Assembly: GCA_020344215.1 (NCBI GenBank)
Contig: CP070815.1
Coordinates: forward strand, 2,180,468-2,213,474
Origin: Gemmatimonadota bacterium
GTDB taxonomy: Bacteria > Gemmatimonadota > Gemmatimonadetes > Palauibacterales > KS3-K002
Direction of reading: 5' to 3'
DNA: 33,007 bases
Part shown: one piece after another, positions 16,637 through 22,686 of the stretch
How positions within the stretch are numbered: the first letter of the stretch is position 1
Layout of the letters: the number at the start of each line of letters is the position of its first letter
Notes under the pieces: model-generated
What the model was told of the DNA's origin: nothing
The model's database searches: none
What the model saw: the letters and a program-made list of their open reading frames with translations, nothing else
Made by a program: the position numbers and the translations under genes

Positions 16637-16975
16637 GAGTTGCCCCTGTTTGGTGGACAGTTTTTGGCTTGAGACTCAAGCTGCCTTTTGGTGCTTCCTT
16701 TCGTAGTTGAGTGGTGACAGCTCCTCGAGTGCCGAGTGACGCCTGTGTGGATTGTACCAGGTGTCAACGTCGGTTGAAAATGTCCCACTCTCGGGGTGAC
16801 GAGCCTCAGGGCGTCGGGGCCTCCTTTCGTTTTCTGCGCCTCTTAGATGAGGAGTTGCCTTCCTCGGAGGGCGGGGTGTGAAGAGCCTGCCACAGATCGC
16901 TGTGGTGGATGACGGCTTCGGGTTTCCGTTGCCAGAGAGCCATGTTCAGCGCCTGTCGGCGTACACGTTGTCGTA
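16637..16975 (-). pseudogene. Decayed IS3-family transposase (orfB) with one terminal repeat
   Basis: Minus-strand fragments in different frames match the integrase-like OrfB of IS3 elements. Near 16895-16960 there is ALNMALWQRKPEAVIHHSD, the segment holding the second catalytic Asp. Near 16684-16770 there is DTWYNPHRRHSALEELSP followed by NYERKHQ and a stop, the normal C terminus. The stretch between them, with the catalytic Glu, is deleted or replaced. At 16637-16659, just past the C terminus, the sequence TGTCCACCAAACAGGGGCAA (minus strand) resembles the terminal inverted repeat typical of IS3 relatives. The upstream half (OrfA, left end) is absent. Confidence 0.8.
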
Positions 16976-17065
16976 GTGCTACGGGGCGCTAGCTTGACCT
17001 CCTGCCCGATCCGGACGCTTCTCCCGCGTCGCGCTGAGGTTTGGAGCGTATCATCTCGACATCCA

Positions 17066-17259
17066 AGTGCTGTACTGGCAACGCCTTACGCCTTGATACC
17101 ACAGATCACCACACATTATATTCAAGGTGGGAGAAAATGAGATGAGGCCCAGATTCCCAGACCTACCCAAGCGATCCCGAATTGTAAGGGAAGATCCCAC
17201 CGCCGAAGAGGCAAACTTTTCTAACGATATATCGTTTCGCTGTCAATGGGGTAAATTCG
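17066..17259 (+). repeat. Interspersed ~195-bp repeat, copy 3 (full length)
   Basis: Same element and orientation as copies 1 and 2. TTGATA (17094-17099), 18 bases, TATATT (17118-17123). The spacer between these hexamers differs clearly from the other copies while the hexamers do not. The left inverted-repeat arm is GCCTTGA here, still pairing through G-U with TCAAGGT. On the minus strand TTGACA (17246-17241), 17 bases, TAGAAA (17223-17218); the dyad here is the longest, a perfect 14-base palindrome AACGATATATCGTT. The short frame after the RBS-like site runs about 43 codons. Confidence 0.85.
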
Positions 17260-17397
17260 GGTTCGAGTAGGTCCTCGCCGCTTCCCTTCTTGCAGATGGT
17301 GCCAACGATACCGGGGGCATAACGAAGCTGCTCACGAGCAAGAGTGAATGAGGAGCCGTGAGAGGACGCGTCCCAACTGTACGCCATGCACCGTGCG
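17260..17397. other. Gap between repeat copy 3 and the ADOP relic
   Basis: Nothing recognised on either strand. Confidence 0.3.
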
Positions 17398-17541
17398 CTA
17401 CTCCGCCTTCAGTACGTCCACCGGATGGACTGCAACGATCCGGCGGGCAGGTACGAAGCTAGCCAGAAGACAAGCGAGAGTGACGAACGACGCATAGGGC
17501 CCGGAACGCTCCGACGCGCCGCCGAGCGCGGAGTTAGAGGC
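17398..17541 (-). pseudogene. C-terminal fragment of a second ADOP permease
   Basis: On the minus strand the last codons before a TAG (17400-17398) read LASFVPARRIVAVHPVDVL-KAE, preceded by a short hydrophobic stretch (YASFVTLACL). This is the standard C terminus of ADOP/MacB permeases (final helix, then PARR..xVxPxxxLRxE). No initiation site or upstream permease sequence is present, so about 95 percent of the gene is missing. It is a remnant of a second permease, on the opposite strand to the intact one. Confidence 0.72.
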
Positions 17542-17612
17542 GAGGTCGCTGGTTTCTTAGCTTCGTGACATCCGGGGAAGCTTGCGGCCGGAGAAGGGTT
17601 CAAATCTCGCGA

Positions 17613-18092
17613 CTACTCTGGCTCAGGGCTATCGTTCCAGATGTTCGCCACGATCTTCCAGTCACCGTCCACCCGCTTCCAAATGAAGACGTACTTGCCG
17701 TAGCTCCTCTGGGATTGTCCTTCTTCATCCGTAGTCGTGAACACCCAATTCCCCCATGTCCAGCCCAAATCGCCTGACTGGGAAACGCCGCCATCCTGAG
17801 GCTCCCATTCTAGTACGTCGTCCCCTGCCTCTTCCTTCCACGTGGCATAGATTTCTTCCCGGCCGGAAAGCGGATTCTGCCCAGGTGGCATCACTGTGGC
17901 CTCTTCCGCTAGGTAGCGGTAGTACGCTTCGACAAAACCCACCTCAACTGAAGCCGCTGCACAATCGCGATCCATCTGGAGAAGTCTCGCCTTCTCATCT
18001 TCCAGATCGGTTTGGGGCTGACAAGCGGTAGACACGAGCATGGTGCAGACCGTTATGCGCAGTAGCATCCGATAGTCCACGGATCTTCCCAT
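17613..18092 (-). CDS. DUF4440/SnoaL-like exported lipoprotein candidate
   Basis: 159 residues. A hydrophobic N-terminal signal (MLLRITVCTMLVSTAC) ends in a cysteine in lipobox-like context, with Ser rather than Leu at -3, so lipid attachment is likely but not certain. The rest follows the NTF2-like DUF4440/SnoaL pattern: helix with LLQMDRDCAAASVEVGFVEAYYRYLAEEATVMPPG, the LSGREEIYATW turn, central strands, and the end strand KYVFIWKRVDGDWKIVANIWN. Proteins of this fold are small ligand-binding or isomerase-like domains; the role here is unknown. The start at 18092 has an AGGAG about 13 bases upstream and a closer GGAG. Repeat copy 4 supplies a promoter-like element 75 bases upstream. Confidence 0.82.
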   Translation of the reverse strand: MGRSVDYRMLLRITVCTMLVSTACQPQTDLEDEKARLLQMDRDCAAASVEVGFVEAYYRYLAEEATVMPPGQNPLSGREEIYATWKEEAGDDVLEWEPQDGGVSQSGDLGWTWGNWVFTTTDEEGQSQRSYGKYVFIWKRVDGDWKIVANIWNDSPEPE

Positions 18093-18157
18093 CTGCTCCG
18101 ACTCCTGACTGTTGCGGTGAAGTCCCCCCGTTTCGTGGAGGGGTGAACATTGGGCCG

Positions 18158-18212
18158 ACGATAACCTTTCTAAAGATATATCGCTTGGCTGTCAATGGGA
18201 AATTCGCCTTCG
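18158..18212 (+). repeat. Interspersed repeat, copy 4 (right end only)
   Basis: Only the right ~50 bases of the element are present, from ATAACCTTTCTAAAG to CAATGGGAAATTCGCC. It keeps the minus-strand TTGACA-N17-TAGAAA and most of the ATATAT dyad (one arm carries a substitution, AAGATATATCG). Confidence 0.78.
18167..18195 (-). promoter_or_regulatory. Repeat-borne promoter and operator-like dyad for the DUF4440-like gene
   Basis: TTGACA (18195-18190) and TAGAAA (18172-18167) on the minus strand are separated by 17 bases, with the ATATAT-centred dyad in the spacer, where a repressor would block RNA polymerase. The -10 lies 75 bases before the ATG at 18092 with no other promoter-like pair between. 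Confidence 0.5.
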
Positions 18213-18428
18213 TCGCCACTGGTTCCTCGAAGCGGCAGCGTCTTAGGCCATCCGCGTCCTGAGATAGTCGATGAGGACGGCCGCCATCGCTTTCGCGCCG
18301 ACGAATCTCTACTCTTCGTCGTACACGAAGTCGGCAATGCCATTCCGAGGGGCCTGGAGCGCAGCGATCGCCCTGCGGCGGTCGTCTGCGAATTCCCTCG
18401 GGCGGTTAGTTGAGAAGGAGCCTGCCAG
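18213..18428. other. Gap before the esterase gene
   Basis: No gene recognised. It ends in a good RBS (AAGGAG at about 18414-18420) for the next gene. Confidence 0.3.
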
Positions 18429-19631
18429 ATGCGCACAAAGTCGAACACTGCCGCTGCGTTTGTTGTGATTGCACTCTCCGCCGGTCAAGCCGGTGCTCAG
18501 GCGACAAGCAGGGATGGCATCCAAGAGTATCAGGCGGCTTTCATTGAGGACGTGACTATTGGCGAGCGGATTCGGATGCCATCATCCTCTTTCGGGACCG
18601 AGCGCGACGTCGCCATCCATCTGCCGGACGGTTATGGGGACAATGAGGATACATACCCGGTACTGTTCGTGCTGGGCGGTGACTCGTACTTCGTGCCGTT
18701 CACCGGTGTGACGATGTACCTGGCATGGGACGGGCGTATGCCGGAGGTCATCGTCGTGGCCGTCCCCATCGCGGATTGGGCGGGGGAGTTTACCTACACC
18801 CAAGCCCGGGACACCGCTGCCTTCTTTGCCTCCTCCGGGGGGGCGGATCGGCTCCGACGCTTTCTCGCGCACGAGTTGATCCCGTACCTCGATGCCAACT
18901 ATCGTACCCAGCCCTTTCGAATCCTCGTCGGGCACTCCCTCGGCGGCCTGTTCGCCGCGGAGACCATGACGCGGTATCCGGGTCTCTTCGAAGTGACCAT
19001 AGCCATCAGCCCCAGCATCTTCTACAACGAGGGGGAATGGGTGGACGGGCTGTCCGCGTTCTTGCAGGATCGAATCTCCTTCACGCATCACCTTTACCTC
19101 TCACTGGCCAATGAGACCCGAACGGCTCCCTACGTGGAACGAGCGGTCGAGGAGCTGGAGCGTCATGCCCCCAGTGGTCTTACCCACTACTTCCAGACCT
19201 TTCCCGACGAAAGCCACGTGAGTGTCGCCATCCCTGCGCTCTTTCAGGGTCTGAAGCGCGTCTTCTCCGGGTGGTCCTTTGAAGACGTCGAGCCATGGAC
19301 GCTTGGAGCGGATGGGATCAAATCACACTACGACTCGTTGAGCACTCGGTTCGGCATCCCCATCCCGCTCCCTCTCGGTCTGATCACCGCGAACGGTTTT
19401 CACGCGTTGGAGAGGCATCAGGAAGTTGACGCAGCAATCGAGATGTTCTCGCTGGCGTTGTCACTCGACGAGCAGTCTGCGGAGGCCCACGTCGGGTTGG
19501 CCGAGGCATATGGGCAGAAGGGAATGAGCGAAAGGGCCATCGAGCATTGTAGAAAGGCTTTGGAGATTGACCCGTCTAGCGAGAGAGCCCGCAGCCTGTT
19601 AGCCGAACTTGGAGGGACTGAACGGGACTGA
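18429..19631 (+). CDS. Exported alpha/beta-hydrolase (esterase D/Fes-like) with C-terminal TPR
   Basis: 400 residues. The AAGGAG site lies eight bases before the ATG, and a signal peptide follows (TAAAFVVIALSAGQAGAQA). The body is a PF00756-type esterase: RDVAIHLPDGYGDNEDTYPVLFVLGGD, then IPYLDANYRTQPFRILVGHSLGG with nucleophile S170, and DESHVS with H263 as the probable catalytic His. The acid residue is not assigned. Residues about 330-395 form TPR helices (AHVGLAEAYGQKGMSERAIEHCRKALEIDPSS). The family includes enterochelin esterases, feruloyl/acetyl esterases and S-formylglutathione hydrolases; the substrate is undetermined. It is bounded by repeat copies 4 and 5. Confidence 0.88.
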   Translation: MRTKSNTAAAFVVIALSAGQAGAQATSRDGIQEYQAAFIEDVTIGERIRMPSSSFGTERDVAIHLPDGYGDNEDTYPVLFVLGGDSYFVPFTGVTMYLAWDGRMPEVIVVAVPIADWAGEFTYTQARDTAAFFASSGGADRLRRFLAHELIPYLDANYRTQPFRILVGHSLGGLFAAETMTRYPGLFEVTIAISPSIFYNEGEWVDGLSAFLQDRISFTHHLYLSLANETRTAPYVERAVEELERHAPSGLTHYFQTFPDESHVSVAIPALFQGLKRVFSGWSFEDVEPWTLGADGIKSHYDSLSTRFGIPIPLPLGLITANGFHALERHQEVDAAIEMFSLALSLDEQSAEAHVGLAEAYGQKGMSERAIEHCRKALEIDPSSERARSLLAELGGTERD

Positions 19632-19736
19632 GCAATAGACTCTGCTGCGAGGAACGTGGGTGTGGTCCGAAAGGCGCAGCTCGCCGGCGCTGGCCCAACC
19701 ACTGCGGAGCAGAGAACGCCATGCGTACATCACCTG

Positions 19737-19859
19737 AAATGAGATGAGGCCGAGGTTCCCAGACCTGCCCAAGCCATGCCGAATTGTGAGGGAAGATCTC
19801 ACCGCCGCAGAGGCAGACTTTTCTAACGATATATCGCGTGGCTGTCAATGCGAATGGCC
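19737..19859 (+). repeat. Interspersed repeat, copy 5 (left third missing)
   Basis: Begins at GAAATGAGATGAGGCC and runs to the right end. It lacks the left promoter-like pair and hairpin. On the minus strand TTGACA (19848-19843), 17 bases, TAGAAA (19825-19820) encloses CGATATATCG. The short reading frame seen in copies 2 and 3 is open here and continues past the repeat, but without its RBS-like site. Confidence 0.83.
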
Positions 19860-20187
19860 AAGGCGCTGCGTGTGCAAACATGCCTGGCTCGCATCCTCCG
19901 AGCCTACACTAGCGACCATAAGTTTACGGTCCAACTGGCCGGATTGGGTCGGCAACATCTATTCGTGCGCTTCTTCCCCCGCTTCCGCCGCAAGCCGCTC
20001 ACCCGTTACGCTCGGTCATAGGAACACCTCGGTGCCAAACGGCCCCCGTTGGTGTCAAGGCAACTTGTTCGCGGGTCAGGAAATCGGGTTCAGGCGCGCG
20101 GGCGTTTCCGGGGATTGACGGTGGCGGCCGATTTGGGGCCGAGATAACTTTTTCACGAATCCAAAGGCCTGAAGCGCGGAGGTCTAG
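19860..20187. other. Gap before the arabinosidase operon
   Basis: 328 bases without a recognisable gene. A TTGACG lies near 20115, but no -10 at proper distance follows. GGAGG at about 20175 is the RBS of the next gene. Confidence 0.35.
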
Positions 20188-22683
20188 ATGACGCTCTCCC
20201 GCCGTGCAGTTCTGAGACTCGGCCTGGGAGCCGGCGCGACGCCGCTCCTGGCACATTACCCGGCCTTCCTACCCCAGCCGGAGGACGCGTCGACCTTCAC
20301 CAAAGACGAGAAGCTCCGTGCGCGACCGCTCCCCTTGAACAGCGTCCGTTTGCTCGGTGGCCCCCTCAAGCACGCGCAGGACCTCGACGCCCGCTACCTG
20401 CTCGAGCTAGAGCCCGATCGCATGCTGGCGTTCTACCGCGAGCGCGCCGGCCTTGCGCCAAAAGCCGAGCCGTACGGTGGCTGGGACGGTGGCGGCCGGA
20501 ACCTGACGGGCCACATCGCGGGCCACTACCTGTCCGCGGTGAGCCTGATGTGGGCGGCGACTGGCGAGGCGCGCTTCAAGGAGCGCGCTGATTACATCGT
20601 TGCCGAGCTCGAGGTGGTACAGGACGCGCACGGTGACGGCTACCTCAGCGCGCTGGAGGGCGGCCGGCGGGCGTTCGGCGAGCTGACCCGAGGTGACATC
20701 CGCTCGGCATCTTTCGACTTGAACGGCGAGTGGTCGCCGTGGTACACGTTGCACAAGACGTACGCCGGTCTGCGCGACGCCTATCGGTTCACCGGCAACC
20801 GCACTGCGCTGGAGGTGGAGATCAAGTTCGCCGCATGGGCCGAGCGGATCTTGTCGTCGCTCGGCGGCCCGCAAATCCAGCGGATGCTCAACACCGAGTT
20901 CGGCGGGATGAACGAGGTCATGGTGGACCTCTACGCCGACACCGGCGACGGGCGTTGGCTCGAACTCTCGTACAAGTTCGAGCACGAGGCGTTCATCCGG
21001 CCACTCCAGCGTCACCAGGACGACTTGGCCGGAACGCACGGCAACACACAAGTGCCGAAGCTCATCGGCTCGGCGGACCGGTTTGTCTACACCGGAACGC
21101 CCGCCGATCTCCTGGCTGCGGCCTACTTTTGGGACCGAGTGGTGCAGCACCACAGCTTCGCCACGGGCGGCCACGGCACGGACGAGTACTTCGGGCCACC
21201 CGACAAGTTGAGCGGCCGCATCGACGGGCGGACCGCCGAGACGTGCAACATTTACAACATGCTGAAGCTGACGCGACGCCTATTCGCGATCCGACCCGAC
21301 GCCCACTACGCGGACTTCCACGAACGCGCCTTGTTCAATCACATCCTGGGCTCGATCGATCCCCAGGACGGGCGAACGTGCTACATGGTGCCGGTCGGTA
21401 GGGGCGTGCAGCGCGAGTACCAAGACATGTTGCGCAGCTTCACGTGTTGTGTGGGGACCGGCATGGAGAGTCACGCGCTGCACGGCGACGGGATCTATTA
21501 CGCGTCGGAGGACACGCTTTGGGTGAATCTCTACTCGGCGTCGACGGCGCAGTGGGCCGAAGCGGGGGTCCGTCTGACGGTGGACACGACGTTCCCGGAA
21601 GGAGAAACGGCAAAGCTCGCCCTGACGCTCGCCGCGCCGAAAGCGTTCAGGCTGGCGCTGCGACGCCCGTACTGGGCCGGCGACAGGTTCGCGGTGAAGC
21701 TGAACGGCGAGAGCGTGGCTGTTGCGGTGCCGCTGGTGGAATCCGATCGCGAGAACCAGCCTCGCGTTCGCCGCCAGTACGATTATCCGGACGCGGCCAG
21801 CCACTACGTCGAGCTTGAGCGCACGTGGCAGAGCGGTGACACCGTGGAGCTCACGCTACCTAAGTCGCTGTGGCTCGAGCCGCTCCCGGACAACCCGCGG
21901 CGGGCCGCCGTACTGTGGGGGCCGCTTGTGCTGGCGGGCGACATCGGACCGGAACGGGCGCGGGGAAGGGTTGAGGGGGAAGGACTCGAGCCGCCGCCGA
22001 TGGTCCCGGTGCTCGTCGCCGCCGAACGGCCCGTGGCGTCCTGGCTCAAGCCGGTCGCCGGTGCTCCGATGCGGTTTCGCACCGACGACGTTGCGCGGGA
22101 ACCCGACGCGGGCGGCGGCCTCCACGACGTGGATCTCGTCCCGTTCTATCGCCTGCACCGGCGGACGTATGCCGCCTACTGGGACCTCTTCACCCCGGCC
22201 GAATGGGAGGAGCAGAAGGCCGAGTACGTCGTCGAGGCGGAGCGGCTCCGGGCGCTGGAAGCGGCCACGGTCGCCTACCTCCAGCCGGGCGAGACCGTGT
22301 TCGAGAGGGAATTCAACTACCAAGCCGGCGACGGGGCCGTGCCGCATCGTATCATGGGACGCCCTGGTCGGCGCGCCACGAGCTGGTTCTCCTACGAGGT
22401 GCCCGTCGATCCCGCGCACCCCATGACCCTGATCGCCACCTACTACAGCGGCGATCGCCGCGGGACGCCTGCGGACTTCGAGATACTCGTGAACGGCACA
22501 CGAGTCGCTGAGCAGGTGGTGGAGCAGAGCGACCCCCATCGTTTCTTCGACGTGGCGTATTCGATTCCCGAGGAACTGGTGCGCGGTGCGGAGAGAGTGA
22601 CGGTGCGGTTCCAGGCGAAGGAGGGCAGTCGGATCGCCACCGTCTTCGGGCTCCGCATGATCCGTGGCGAAACGCCCCGGTAA
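20188..22683 (+). CDS. GH127/GH146-type beta-L-arabinofuranosidase, Tat-exported
   Basis: 831 residues (DUF1680 family). It would release beta-linked L-arabinofuranose from glycans outside the cytoplasm. The N terminus SRRAVLRLGLGAGATPLL is a twin-arginine-type signal. The six-hairpin catalytic domain starts near 45 (RLLGGPLKHAQDLD) and includes GWDGGGRNLTGHIAGHYL. Active-site pattern: E333 (probable general acid), E351-T-C353 and C420-C421, matching the Glu/Cys zinc cluster and Cys nucleophile of the Bifidobacterium enzyme HypBA1. C-terminal beta domains follow (YRLHRRTYAAYWD..., then FNYQAGDG to the end). GGAGG lies five bases before the ATG. First gene of a three-gene rightward set; the next starts three bases after its stop. 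Confidence 0.93.
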   Translation: MTLSRRAVLRLGLGAGATPLLAHYPAFLPQPEDASTFTKDEKLRARPLPLNSVRLLGGPLKHAQDLDARYLLELEPDRMLAFYRERAGLAPKAEPYGGWDGGGRNLTGHIAGHYLSAVSLMWAATGEARFKERADYIVAELEVVQDAHGDGYLSALEGGRRAFGELTRGDIRSASFDLNGEWSPWYTLHKTYAGLRDAYRFTGNRTALEVEIKFAAWAERILSSLGGPQIQRMLNTEFGGMNEVMVDLYADTGDGRWLELSYKFEHEAFIRPLQRHQDDLAGTHGNTQVPKLIGSADRFVYTGTPADLLAAAYFWDRVVQHHSFATGGHGTDEYFGPPDKLSGRIDGRTAETCNIYNMLKLTRRLFAIRPDAHYADFHERALFNHILGSIDPQDGRTCYMVPVGRGVQREYQDMLRSFTCCVGTGMESHALHGDGIYYASEDTLWVNLYSASTAQWAEAGVRLTVDTTFPEGETAKLALTLAAPKAFRLALRRPYWAGDRFAVKLNGESVAVAVPLVESDRENQPRVRRQYDYPDAASHYVELERTWQSGDTVELTLPKSLWLEPLPDNPRRAAVLWGPLVLAGDIGPERARGRVEGEGLEPPPMVPVLVAAERPVASWLKPVAGAPMRFRTDDVAREPDAGGGLHDVDLVPFYRLHRRTYAAYWDLFTPAEWEEQKAEYVVEAERLRALEAATVAYLQPGETVFEREFNYQAGDGAVPHRIMGRPGRRATSWFSYEVPVDPAHPMTLIATYYSGDRRGTPADFEILVNGTRVAEQVVEQSDPHRFFDVAYSIPEELVRGAERVTVRFQAKEGSRIATVFGLRMIRGETPR

Positions 22684-22686
22684 CGC

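Noticed and set aside
15894..16679. Open 261-residue frame as an intact transposase
   Set aside because: The N-terminal IS5 signature is in a different frame, the first catalytic region is missing and the C terminus does not match.
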